The notes: generated by a model from the letters alone, not told the origin. Counted from the first letter of the stretch, positions 1-9,045 are shown. The stretch: DNA of 36,402 nt from Aquabacterium sp. (GCF_004297345.1 NZ_SCTN01000293.1:1-36402); one strand, 5' to 3'. Numbers and translations are program-made.

Positions 1-252
1 CTCCTTTTGGACGAGCCAGGTTCACGACCAGGGCGCGACCGTCAACGGTCTTGCCGTGCAGACCACGGATGGCGGCCTGGGCTTCTTCAGCCGAACCCAT
101 TTCGACAAAGCCGAAGCCCTTCGAACGACCGGTGTCACGGTCCATCATGACCTTGGCGGACATGACGCTGCCGAAAGCCGACATTTCTTGTTGCAGGCTG
201 TCGTCGCGGACAGAGTAGGCCAGGTTGCCGACGTAGAGTTTGTTTTCCATGA
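1..252 (-). CDS. RNA-binding protein with RRM domain (C-terminus cut by window edge)
   Basis: Reverse complement reads MENKLYVGNLAYSVRDDSLQQEMSAFGSVMSAKVMMDRDTGRSKGFGFVEMGSAEEAQAAIRGLHGKTVDGRALVVNLARPK; RNP2 (LYVGNL) and RNP1 (KGFGFVEM) motifs. Confidence 0.93.
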
Positions 253-298
253 TGGAATCTTTCAAGAGAGAAATGGGTGAGAGAAAAACCAGCGTCGA

Positions 299-565
299 TC
301 AGCGGTAAGGCCGTCGCGCAGGAATGGGCCCGCCACCCGTGCGGGGCTCCAAATGACGGAAGGTGATGCGACCTTTGCTCAGGTCGTAGGGAGACAGTTC
401 AAGCGAAACCTTGTCACCCGCCAGGATGCGGATGCGGTTCTTGCGCATCTTGCCGCCCGAGTAGGCGATGAGCTGGTGACCGTTTTCAAGCGTCACACGG
501 AAACGGGCATCAGGCAGGACTTCGTCAACCTGGCCGCGCATTTCAATCAGATCTTCTTTGGACAC
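299..565 (-). CDS. infA: Translation initiation factor IF-1
   Basis: [69 protein letters not shown] is typical IF-1; GTG start chosen because AAGGAA lies just upstream. Confidence 0.95.
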   Translation of the reverse strand: MSKEDLIEMRGQVDEVLPDARFRVTLENGHQLIAYSGGKMRKNRIRILAGDKVSLELSPYDLSKGRITFRHLEPRTGGGPIPARRPYR

Positions 566-579
566 GTATTTCCTTGTGT

Positions 580-801
580 TCAGGCGGGGATGAGGCTGCG
601 GCCTTGGATCAAGGCGTAGCGGGTGGCTTCTTCGCAAGTGGCGAAAGAGGGCACGAACCGGAAGATCCGGTCATGGGTGCCACAGCCACGGCCGCTGCGC
701 ACCGAGACGGACGCAGCGTACCGACCGGAGTCGGTGAGTTTGACGAGCGGCGACAAGAGGTACTTGCCGATAGACAGTGCGTTAGCTTGAGAAATGTTCA
801 C
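580..801 (-). CDS. Small conserved hypothetical protein (73 aa)
   Basis: [42 protein letters not shown]... immediately upstream of and co-directional with infA. Confidence 0.7.
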   Translation of the reverse strand: MNISQANALSIGKYLLSPLVKLTDSGRYAASVSVRSGRGCGTHDRIFRFVPSFATCEEATRYALIQGRSLIPA

Positions 802-1085
802 TTCAATGGCACGCGTCGCTCATGCGACCGTGCAGGTCAATACAGACAAGCAATCGGCGTAGATTCAGCCCTTGCAGGCTCGACATCCCGATCGCCAGAT
901 TGCAGAAAAAGGGGTGGGGGGGTTGATCTGACCTAGATGAAGGTGAGGCCAGAGTGAAGCTCGCCGATTGAGTGCGCGACCGCAAAAACATCTCGGGTCG
1001 ACAGTCTGATCGAGCTATGGGGGCGCAGAGCGCGTCGAATCGTGGATCAGACGATGAAGGCTGCAAAGGTAAGCAGATCGCAGCT

Positions 1086-1703
1086 CTAATAGCGCAATAT
1101 ATCAGGCCTTTGGCAATCTTGCTTGCATTTTTTTTCCACACTGAGCAATCGCATCAATCTGACTGGCAGACGCGTGGTGCGTTTGAGGAAGTCGCCACGC
1201 GCTTCGCCTGTGGCCATGTCCACGGCCCAGCCGTGCAGGAAGGCCATGCGATTCGTGTTCTCGCTGTTGCGGCCCTGGCTCAGGTTGCCGTAGTTGTATT
1301 GATTGACCACGGGCGCCGTGCTGTCCACATTGGCCGAACCAGCCCAGTACCAGCCCTCAGGCGCACGAGGAAATCTGGAACGCCCGCCATCACGCAAAGC
1401 CTGCATATCGGATGCAAGCTGCCGCAAGGCCGTGACACGGGGCAGACGCCAATCGCCCCCATCAGCCTTGCGCCGGTCTGCAGCGAGGCTCAAAGCCTCC
1501 TTGTGCGTGGCCAGCACGGCCTCGCCCTCGCAGGTCTTGCCCGTCCAGTGCATGCCCTCCACACAGCGCGACCAGGCCACGCCGGCCTGCGCGTCAATCA
1601 CGGTCTCGCCATCGGCAGAGATCGTCAGAGGTGCCGAGGCGGCCCCTTGCGCCATGGCGCTCACGGTCACCAACGACAAGATCAGGCACGCCCACGCTCT
1701 CAT
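1086..1703 (-). CDS. DUF1566 (Lcl C-terminal-like) domain protein, secreted
   Basis: N-terminal signal-like MRAWACLILSLVTVSAMAQG; DWRLPRVTALRQL and WYWAGS motifs typical of DUF1566; overlaps the upstream kinase stop by ATGA. Confidence 0.8.
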   Translation of the reverse strand: MRAWACLILSLVTVSAMAQGAASAPLTISADGETVIDAQAGVAWSRCVEGMHWTGKTCEGEAVLATHKEALSLAADRRKADGGDWRLPRVTALRQLASDMQALRDGGRSRFPRAPEGWYWAGSANVDSTAPVVNQYNYGNLSQGRNSENTNRMAFLHGWAVDMATGEARGDFLKRTTRLPVRLMRLLSVEKKCKQDCQRPDILRY

Positions 1704-3553
1704 GTTCGCACCGGTCGGTAAGTCTGCCGGGGCATGCGCAGATGCCGCTTGAGCGCACGCGCCAAGTCGATTGGCCGAAAGGGCTTGGCCAGATGATCGT
1801 TCATGCCGGCCTTGCGGCAGCGGTCTGCGTACACGTCCTTGCCGTTGGCCGTCAGCGCGATGATGCTCACAGGCGGCTTTTGCTGCTGACTCTCTTGTTC
1901 ACGGATCAGGCGCGTGGTCTCGAAGCCATCCATCTCGGGCATCTCGCAATCCATCAGCACCAGATCGGCTTGTTCGTGTGCCAGCCAGTCCACGGCAGCC
2001 TGGCCGTTGTCGATCACGGTCACATCCACGCCCAGCGTCTTCAACTCAGCCTCGGCGATCATGGCATTGACCGGGTTGTCCTCCACCAGCAGCACATGAG
2101 GCGCGGCATCCTTGAACAGGTGCTGCGCTTCGGCGATTTCATCCACAGGCGCGGCATCCGATGCACCGGTCTGCTGAGCCTCATCCTCCTGATGGACCGA
2201 CATGGGCAGACTGAAGCTGAACACCGAGCCCTTGCCCACTTCGCTGACGCAATGCAGCTCCCCCCCCATGGCCTGGCACAGGTCGCGCGAGATGGTCAGG
2301 CCCAGACCGGTGCCACCAAAACGCCGCTGGTAGGTGCCCTCTGCCTGATGGAAAGCCTCAAACACGCGGGCGACATCTGCAGGCGCAATGCCCACACCTG
2401 AGTCCTGTACCTGCACGCTCAACTGGCCGTTCAAGGGATCATGCTGCGCACTGATCTTCACAAAGCCTTGCTGCGTGAACTTGATGGCGTTGCCCAGCAG
2501 GTTGTGCAGGATCTGGCGCAGGCGAACGGGATCGCCCTGCACGTCGAACTCATGACCGATGTCCAGCGTGGCATACAGGCTCAAGCCGCGTTCCTGCGCA
2601 TTGACGCGCGAGGTCTCCACCATCTCCTGCAACAAGGTGCGCAAATTGAATGGCTGCGCGTGGATGGGCAACTTGCCCGCTTCGATGCTGGAGAAATCGA
2701 GGATGTCATTGATGACGTTGACCAGATGCTCGCCCGAACCCCTGATGAGATCGAGCTGACGCAGGCTTTGCGTGTCTCGCTCGCGAGCCCGCAGCTGCCG
2801 CGTCAAACCGAGGATGCCGTGCAATGGGGTGCGCATCTCGTGGCTCATCGTGGCCACGAAACGGCTCTTGGCTTCGCTCAAGGCTTTGGCCTGCTGCAAG
2901 GCCTCTTCGCGGATCAAGGCCACCTGCTCGCTTTGAAAGCGCAAGGCCAGCAACTCCTTGACGCGCCGGTTCGAGCGCCGCCCTTCCGACAGCAGGATCA
3001 CCCAGGTGCCAAACATGGCGACCGAGCAATACACGCCCAGATCGTCATGGCGGGCCAGGGCAAAGAAGAGATTGGGCAACATCATCGCGGACACGAAGCC
3101 CGCCACGGAGGGCCAATCCACATGCAGGATGAAGGTGCCCAAGGTGGCCACGCCGATGATCACACTGATGGTGACCACGGCCACATCAAGCTGGTCCAGC
3201 GGCGTCAGCCCCCAGGCCAGGAAGCTCCACGACAGGCCGTCAAGCGCGGTCAACACGCGGTAGATGGTCAATGTCCGCCCAGGCTTCTTGTTGCCCTTGA
3301 GCAGAAACCAGGCTGAGTAGGCATAGCGCGCGCTACCCAGCAACATGCGCGCCACCATCCAGATTTCCAGACCCGGGTGATTCACACGGTGCTGCAGCAC
3401 AAGGGATGTGCCCAGCGTGCAGATCATGCTGAACAACATGGCGTTGGGCAGCAGTTCGTGCATGGCCTGCTCGCGCGCCTGATCGACACGAGCGATCATT
3501 TCCGGCGAGGCCGGATTGCTGGCAGAGTTGAACGACGACGACAGGACAGGCAT
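1700..3553 (-). CDS. Hybrid sensor histidine kinase/response regulator
   Basis: Transmembrane N-terminus, H-box ATMSHEMRTPLHGILG, N/G boxes (NLLGNAIKFT, FGGTGLGLTISR), C-terminal REC domain (VLLVEDNPVNAMIAE, LVLMDCEMPEMDG). Start placed at MPVLSS rather than the longest ORF start. Confidence 0.93.
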   Translation of the reverse strand: MPVLSSSFNSASNPASPEMIARVDQAREQAMHELLPNAMLFSMICTLGTSLVLQHRVNHPGLEIWMVARMLLGSARYAYSAWFLLKGNKKPGRTLTIYRVLTALDGLSWSFLAWGLTPLDQLDVAVVTISVIIGVATLGTFILHVDWPSVAGFVSAMMLPNLFFALARHDDLGVYCSVAMFGTWVILLSEGRRSNRRVKELLALRFQSEQVALIREEALQQAKALSEAKSRFVATMSHEMRTPLHGILGLTRQLRARERDTQSLRQLDLIRGSGEHLVNVINDILDFSSIEAGKLPIHAQPFNLRTLLQEMVETSRVNAQERGLSLYATLDIGHEFDVQGDPVRLRQILHNLLGNAIKFTQQGFVKISAQHDPLNGQLSVQVQDSGVGIAPADVARVFEAFHQAEGTYQRRFGGTGLGLTISRDLCQAMGGELHCVSEVGKGSVFSFSLPMSVHQEDEAQQTGASDAAPVDEIAEAQHLFKDAAPHVLLVEDNPVNAMIAEAELKTLGVDVTVIDNGQAAVDWLAHEQADLVLMDCEMPEMDGFETTRLIREQESQQQKPPVSIIALTANGKDVYADRCRKAGMNDHLAKPFRPIDLARALKRHLRMPRQTYRPVRT

Positions 3554-3660
3554 ATCCTTTCCCTCATCGGCAAACGCCACCCATACCGAACCGGGATTTA
3601 CACGCCCACGTGCATTGCTGACGTGAAGTTCTGCACGACTTGTGCGAGCGCAAGAAGGCG

Positions 3661-3675
3661 TTGCGCCAGGCGCAA
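3661..3675. promoter_or_regulatory. 15-bp palindrome TTGCGCC-A-GGCGCAA in the divergent kinase/cyanophycinase intergenic region (candidate operator)
   Basis: Perfect 7-bp arms read directly; a second palindrome ATGCT-TG-AGCAT lies at 3695-3706. Confidence 0.4.
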
Positions 3676-3735
3676 GCGCACGTCCGCTTGCCCTATGCTT
3701 GAGCATCTGTTCACACTTGCCTGAGGCTTTCCGCC

Positions 3736-4938
3736 ATGCCACGCACTCGCACCGCTCTGCCCCTGCCGCTCCGGCCTCAATGGGGCCGCCAAGCCATCAA
3801 GCTGAGCGCCATGCTGGCCATCGGCCTGAGTTGCAGCCTGTCCATCGCAGGCAAGAAGCCCTATGACTACTACGTCACCGGCAATCCGGACACGCCCGTG
3901 CTGATCGCGACCCAACCCAGCACGCCTTCGCTCGTGTTGATGGGCGGCGGCCCCGATGTGGACGAAGCCTTCCGCTGGATGATCACCCGCGCCGGCATCC
4001 GCCCCGGAACCGGCGGCCACTTCGTGGTGCTGCAGGCTTCCGCGCGCGACACCTATGGCCCCTACATCCTCTTCAGCAACGCCGATTCGTCCACCACAGC
4101 CGCGCCGGTTGACGGCTGGGCGGGCGGCGCCTCTCTGGGGCTGACATCGGTCGAAACGCTGAACGTGCCCAGCACCGGTGCGGCCAATGACCCGACGGTC
4201 AACGCCATCGTGGCGCGTGCAGACGCCGTGTTCATCGCCGGGGGCGATCAAAGCAACTACATCCAGTTCTGGAAGAGCACGGAGCTGGATCACACGCTGC
4301 AAGGCCTGATGGCGCGCAACGTGCCGATTGGCGGCACCAGTGCCGGCATGGCCGTGCTGGGGCAATTCGATTTCAGTGCCATGCGCGGCACGTTGGATTC
4401 CAGCCAGGCACTGGCCGATCCGTACAACAAGTACGTGACGCTGGACCCGGCCCCACTGAGCCTCACCGGAGGCTTCCTCACACCGCCAGCCCTGGCCAAT
4501 ACCGTGCTGGACACCCACCTGGACAGCCGTGACCGCATGGGCCGACTGATCACCTTCACGGCCCGGCTGATCGCTCCGACCAATGGCCGCGGCTGCACGG
4601 GCGGCATCCTGGCGGCCGGCAGCAACCAGGCCAACTCGGCACGCGGCATTGGCGTGGATGTGGAAGCCGCCCTGCTCGTGCAAGGCAACGGGCCGTATCA
4701 GCCCTACACCGCCCGTCGCGTCACCAATGTGTCCACGGTCAGCGAGAGTGCGGTGTACTTCGTGCGCCCACTGCAAGCGCCCACGCTGTGCGCGCCGGGC
4801 AAACCGCTGAGCATGAGCACCGTGGAAATCCGCAAGCTGGGAAATTCCAACACCGTGTTCAACCTCAGCGAGTGGACGGGGCTGACGCCTTATTACGTGG
4901 ATGCCGTTGCGGGCTCACTGACCTCATCCCCCTACTGA
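3736..4938 (+). CDS. Cyanophycinase-like peptidase (S51 family), probably exported
   Basis: LVLMGGGPDVDEAFRWMI, FIAGGDQSNYIQFW, GGTSAGMAVLGQ motifs of cyanophycinase/S51; hydrophobic N-terminal segment LSAMLAIGLSCSLSIAG. Confidence 0.88.
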   Translation: MPRTRTALPLPLRPQWGRQAIKLSAMLAIGLSCSLSIAGKKPYDYYVTGNPDTPVLIATQPSTPSLVLMGGGPDVDEAFRWMITRAGIRPGTGGHFVVLQASARDTYGPYILFSNADSSTTAAPVDGWAGGASLGLTSVETLNVPSTGAANDPTVNAIVARADAVFIAGGDQSNYIQFWKSTELDHTLQGLMARNVPIGGTSAGMAVLGQFDFSAMRGTLDSSQALADPYNKYVTLDPAPLSLTGGFLTPPALANTVLDTHLDSRDRMGRLITFTARLIAPTNGRGCTGGILAAGSNQANSARGIGVDVEAALLVQGNGPYQPYTARRVTNVSTVSESAVYFVRPLQAPTLCAPGKPLSMSTVEIRKLGNSNTVFNLSEWTGLTPYYVDAVAGSLTSSPY

Positions 4939-5006
4939 GAAGGCATGACACGGCTGGCGCTTGTCCGATAATCCACCTTCCACAAAACGAAATTGGCAGG
5001 TGCATC

Positions 5007-5519
5007 ATGACAGCAGAAGAACTGAATGCCGTGGTCATGGCGGTCTTTGGTCCCAGAGGAGACAAAGCCTACACATCCGCGCTAGGCACGCTGACCAAGC
5101 ACCCGGACGTGCTGATTGGCGCCATCCAGGGCGGCCCCTTCAAACCGGCAGCAGCCATTGAAGGCTTCACAGATGTCCGCGATGGCCGCGCAGACGCCGA
5201 CACCAAAACCAAACTGAGTGAAAGAACAGGCTTCCACGCTGAAATGTTGATCCTCTCTGCCTTGATCAACTATCTGGAAATCGATCCGGCACAGCCCATC
5301 GCCAATCTGCGCGCAGAACTGGCCAGTGGTGCCGGCAACATCACGATCACCGCAGACGCGCCCTGCTGCAAACACTGCGGCAGCATGCTGGATGCGTTGG
5401 GCATCAGTTACTTCGGCGCCAAAGCCGCGGCAGGGCTGACGGGATGGTGGAACCCGCTGACAGACAAAGTGACGCCCAACGGCTCCCCGGATTTCCAGAA
5501 GGCCATCCCGGGGATGTGA
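5007..5519 (+). CDS. Cytidine deaminase-fold (CDA superfamily) protein, function unknown
   Basis: 170 aa; zinc-binding-like HAE (residues 77-79) and PCCKHC (residues 119-124) spaced as in CDA-fold deaminases. ATG at 5007 chosen over the longer ORF start at 4788, which overlaps the cyanophycinase gene. Confidence 0.65.
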   Translation: MTAEELNAVVMAVFGPRGDKAYTSALGTLTKHPDVLIGAIQGGPFKPAAAIEGFTDVRDGRADADTKTKLSERTGFHAEMLILSALINYLEIDPAQPIANLRAELASGAGNITITADAPCCKHCGSMLDALGISYFGAKAAAGLTGWWNPLTDKVTPNGSPDFQKAIPGM

Positions 5520-5521
5520 GT

Positions 5522-5710
5522 TCAGTGCCGCATCGCCTGCGGCACATCAAAGTCCATCAGCACACTGGCCATCTCCAGCGCCCGCCACAGATGCGCGGGC
5601 ATCTGCATGATCTTGTCGGGCGTCTTGGATCGGCTGACCCAGGCGCCGATCTCGTGGTGTTGCTCAGGCGTCAGCAGGTTCAGAGAGAGCATCTCGTCCA
5701 GTAACTGCAT
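5522..5710 (-). CDS. Small hypothetical protein (62 aa)
   Basis: ORF MQLLDEMLSLNLLTPEQHHEIGAWVSRSKTPDKIMQMPAHLWRALEMASVLMDFDVPQAMRH; its stop is only 2 bp from the converging deaminase stop. Confidence 0.6.
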   Translation of the reverse strand: MQLLDEMLSLNLLTPEQHHEIGAWVSRSKTPDKIMQMPAHLWRALEMASVLMDFDVPQAMRH

Positions 5711-5861
5711 GGGGTCCCCCTTTCAACAGCAGGTGGCAACGAACTCAAAAGGCTTGGCCTGCGTTCGATGCGCCAATTCACTATCGCACAGCGTGCCGCC
5801 CCAAGACCTGGGGAGTACACGGGCCTCAGCGCATTAATTCAGGACTTGGCCAGAAAAACAC

Positions 5862-5877
5862 ACCCCTATTTGGGGGT
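5862..5877. promoter_or_regulatory. Palindrome ACCCC-TATTTG-GGGGT upstream of the dual-GGDEF gene
   Basis: Read directly; 5-bp arms, 6-nt spacer, about 160 bp upstream of the GTG at 6041. Confidence 0.4.
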
Positions 5878-6040
5878 CCGTTGACCAGATACAGGGGCTC
5901 GGGTAGCCTGATCGATCAAGAAGAATAAATGCCTGCCGATTCAGGCCAGATCCCAGGAAGCACCACGCCATGGCCTACCGCACAGCCGACGCCGGCCCAT
6001 GCGGTCTCAGTTTTGTCCGGTTTCTTGCCGATAACGGACT

Positions 6041-8626
6041 GTGAACCAGACCGTACGTCTCCATCGTGACGACCATTCGCGTCGTGACACGGGTGAACCC
6101 GTGCGCGCCGCCGCGCCTGATTCGGCCGAAGCGGTTCTGGCACATGGCCACACCTGGTTACGCTTCCCACGTGCGCTGGAGGCCGAATTCGCCGCAGAAA
6201 CGCTGGAGCCCCGCCGCAAGCTGCTGACCTTTTGCGCCGTGCTGGGCTGCCTGGGCGTGGTCCTGGGCTCGGGCAACGTGAACGAGGCCACCCCGGAGAT
6301 CGCCGCCTTTGTCTGGCGATTGGTCTGGATCTGGATGGGCTTTGCCTTTCTCGCCTTGGTCAGCATCTGGCTGTGCCCTGTCAAGCTGCGTCGCGGCTGG
6401 CACGCTGAAGGCCTTACGGCACTGCTGGGCACTGCCATGGCGCTGTTGGTGGCCTGGATGGGCTCGGCCAGTCAGGCCGATACAGCCATCACTCACTCCG
6501 CGATGGCCGCCATACCCGTGATGTATGCCTGCATCGCGGCGCGATTGCGTTTTTACTGGTCCTTGAGTTCGGCGCTGATCACCTTTGTCTACTACATCCT
6601 GACGGTCAAAGGGCACACACCCTCTCAGGCGCAGATCGCGCAGGGACTCACACACCTGATCGCCATGAGCTATGCCTTTGGCCTGCTGGCGAACTACGCC
6701 TTCGAGCACCGGGAGCGTCGCAACTGGCTGTTGCGCCGGGTCGAAGCGCAGCAGCGGGAGACCTTGTTGCAGACGTCGGCCCAACTGCATCAGTTGTCCA
6801 CGCTGGATCCGCTGACAGGCTTGCCCAACCGCCGTCAGTTCGATCTCAATTTGCAGCAAGCCATCGATCAGGCCACGTGGACACAAAAGCCGCTGGCCTT
6901 GCTGACCGTCGATGTGGACTACTTCAAGCGCTTCAATGACAGCCACGGGCACCCCGCCGGTGACACCTGCCTGATCGACATATCGCGCACGCTGGCCACG
7001 CAAGCTCTGATCCATGGCGGCACGGCCGCGCGGTTGGGTGGCGAGGAATTCGCCATCATCCTGCCAGGGCTGGATCCGGCGCTGGCACGCCAGGCCGGTG
7101 AACGTGTGTGCCAGGCCGTGGCGGCGGCACGCATGCCGCATCGCGATTCACCCGTGGCAGCGCACGTCACCATCAGCGTTGGCATGGCGGTGTGGCAGGC
7201 CGATGTGCGCGACACGCCCGCCAGCCTGCAAGAAAGGGCCGATCGCGCGCTCTACCAGGCCAAAGCGAGCGGCCGCAACCAGCTGTGTGTGGCTCCTGTT
7301 GCCACGGCGCTGACCGAGCCCAGCCCCATCCACGTGGCCAGCCCACCGCTCCCCGAGCGCTGGGTGAATTCGATGAGCGAGGAAGAAGATCAGGCCGAGG
7401 AAGACGAAGCCCTCTGCCAGCAAACGCTGGAAAGCCAATTCCTCAAGCTGCGCTTTCCTGAACCGCTGGAATCTGCCTACATCGCACACCATGCACAAGC
7501 CCGCCGCAAGCAGTTGGCCATCACAGCGCTGGTCGGGCTGCTGATTTTCAATGTGTCAGCCATTGCCAACCGCTCGATGTTTGGCGACATCAGCGACTCG
7601 GCCATGGATTACCTGGTGTGGCTGAGCGCTTGCGTGCTTTTCCTGCACACCTTCGCCTGGTTCGCCCATCGCCCGCTGTGGCGTGAAACGCTCTACAGCC
7701 TGAGCACGGCCATCGTTGCGCTGGTATCAACATGGGTCTTCTCCAAGAGCCAGCTCACGTCTACGTTGAGCTATTCGATCTGCCTGATGCTGATCCCGAT
7801 GTTCTCAGGTGTGGCGGCGCGCCAGCCCTTCTGGTTCACTTGCGTGCCTTCGTTGATCACGTCAGCTGCGGTGGCGCTGCTGCTCAAGCCCAACGGGCAC
7901 ACGCAAGAGATCGTGTATGGCGACAACCTGTTCATGATCGTCAACAACATGGTCTACACGCTGATCCTGGCCTATACGCTGGATCATGGCGCGCGCAAGG
8001 CCTGGCTGCTGGCCCGCATTGACAGGTTGCAACAGGGCGCCTTGCTGGCCGCCAGCCAGCGCCTGAAGGCATTGTCCGTGGTGGACCCACTCACGGGCAT
8101 CTGCAACCGCCGTCAGTTCGAAGACGATCTGGACCGTATCTGGCACGAATGCCTCGAAGATCGGCGCCCGCTGGGCATGCTCATCATCGATGTAGACCAC
8201 TTCAAGCTCTACAACGACAGGCTGGGCCACCTGGCCGGCGATGAATGCCTCAAGCTGGTCGCCACGCTCATGAGCAAGACCGCGCAAGCCGACAAAGGCC
8301 TGGCGGCGCGTCTGGGTGGCGAAGAGTTCGGCGTGCTGCTGCCCGGCGGCTCATTGAGCGATTCGCTGCAACTGGCCGAGCGCATCCGCCTGACGATCAG
8401 CCAGGCCTGCATTGCGCATGATTACGCGCCCCCGCGGCACGTGACGGTCAGCATCGGTGTGGCCAGCCTGATCCCGCAGGAGGGCATGGACCGCATTTCC
8501 TTGTTCGCCACGGCAGACAAGGCCTTGTACGAGGCCAAGCGCACGGGGCGCAACAAGGTGCTGGGCCCGAAGGGCGCGGACGTGGCCCACCGGTCGAGCG
8601 CACGATCCCCTGTTGATCAGGCCTGA
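6041..8626 (+). CDS. Membrane diguanylate cyclase with two tandem [multi-TM + GGDEF] modules
   Basis: GGEEF at 7037-7051 and 8315-8329; each preceded by a hydrophobic multi-TM domain and by LDPLTGLPNRRQF / VDPLTGICNRRQF. GTG start. Confidence 0.92.
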   Translation: MNQTVRLHRDDHSRRDTGEPVRAAAPDSAEAVLAHGHTWLRFPRALEAEFAAETLEPRRKLLTFCAVLGCLGVVLGSGNVNEATPEIAAFVWRLVWIWMGFAFLALVSIWLCPVKLRRGWHAEGLTALLGTAMALLVAWMGSASQADTAITHSAMAAIPVMYACIAARLRFYWSLSSALITFVYYILTVKGHTPSQAQIAQGLTHLIAMSYAFGLLANYAFEHRERRNWLLRRVEAQQRETLLQTSAQLHQLSTLDPLTGLPNRRQFDLNLQQAIDQATWTQKPLALLTVDVDYFKRFNDSHGHPAGDTCLIDISRTLATQALIHGGTAARLGGEEFAIILPGLDPALARQAGERVCQAVAAARMPHRDSPVAAHVTISVGMAVWQADVRDTPASLQERADRALYQAKASGRNQLCVAPVATALTEPSPIHVASPPLPERWVNSMSEEEDQAEEDEALCQQTLESQFLKLRFPEPLESAYIAHHAQARRKQLAITALVGLLIFNVSAIANRSMFGDISDSAMDYLVWLSACVLFLHTFAWFAHRPLWRETLYSLSTAIVALVSTWVFSKSQLTSTLSYSICLMLIPMFSGVAARQPFWFTCVPSLITSAAVALLLKPNGHTQEIVYGDNLFMIVNNMVYTLILAYTLDHGARKAWLLARIDRLQQGALLAASQRLKALSVVDPLTGICNRRQFEDDLDRIWHECLEDRRPLGMLIIDVDHFKLYNDRLGHLAGDECLKLVATLMSKTAQADKGLAARLGGEEFGVLLPGGSLSDSLQLAERIRLTISQACIAHDYAPPRHVTVSIGVASLIPQEGMDRISLFATADKALYEAKRTGRNKVLGPKGADVAHRSSARSPVDQA

Positions 8627-8630
8627 TCGC

Positions 8631-8990
8631 TTACTTGCCGCCCTTGCCCGACTTGGCTTCGGCGCTGGCCAGCATGTCCTTGGCCGACAGACCTGCGAAC
8701 AAGGCGGCGGCGCGGGTCTTGATTTCCAGCAGTTCGTCGGCAGTCACCGAGTACTGGCCAGTGGTCTTGTTGACCTTGATGCCAAACTCGACGTCCTTGC
8801 CGTTGTTGGACAGAATGCCGCTGGTGAACTCGTAATCCTCGCTGTCCACGGGCAGACCTTCGACATCGGCGTCATAGTCTTCGTAGGTCACGCGGTGGAT
8901 TTCGCCGCTGGCCAAGTCCAGCAAGCCGGTGCCGTTGATCACCTCGTCGGACAGTTCATCGGCAATCTTGATCGGTACTTTCAAATCCAC
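8631..8990 (-). CDS. Conserved hypothetical protein
   Basis: 119 aa; GTG start at 8990 preceded by GGGAGG at good spacing; divergent from the SMC-like operon. Confidence 0.72.
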   Translation of the reverse strand: MDLKVPIKIADELSDEVINGTGLLDLASGEIHRVTYEDYDADVEGLPVDSEDYEFTSGILSNNGKDVEFGIKVNKTTGQYSVTADELLEIKTRAAALFAGLSAKDMLASAEAKSGKGGK

Positions 8991-9028
8991 AACAGACCTC
9001 CCTTCACGCAAAAGGGCTCGATTCTGGC

Positions 9029-9045
9029 ACGCCACGGCGTGGCGT
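9029..9045. promoter_or_regulatory. Palindrome ACGCCACG-G-CGTGGCGT upstream of the SMC-like operon
   Basis: Perfect 8-bp arms with 1-nt centre, between divergent starts 8990 and 9099. Confidence 0.35.

Noticed and set aside
803-1141. 112-aa minus-strand ORF in the intergenic region upstream of the 73-aa gene
   Set aside because: No family features, no convincing RBS, overlaps the end of the DUF1566 gene; treated as non-coding.
3598-4776. 392-aa minus-strand ORF
   Set aside because: Antisense to the cyanophycinase-like gene; compositionally a shadow ORF.
6158-7141. 327-aa minus-strand ORF
   Set aside because: Antisense to the GGDEF protein; no motifs.
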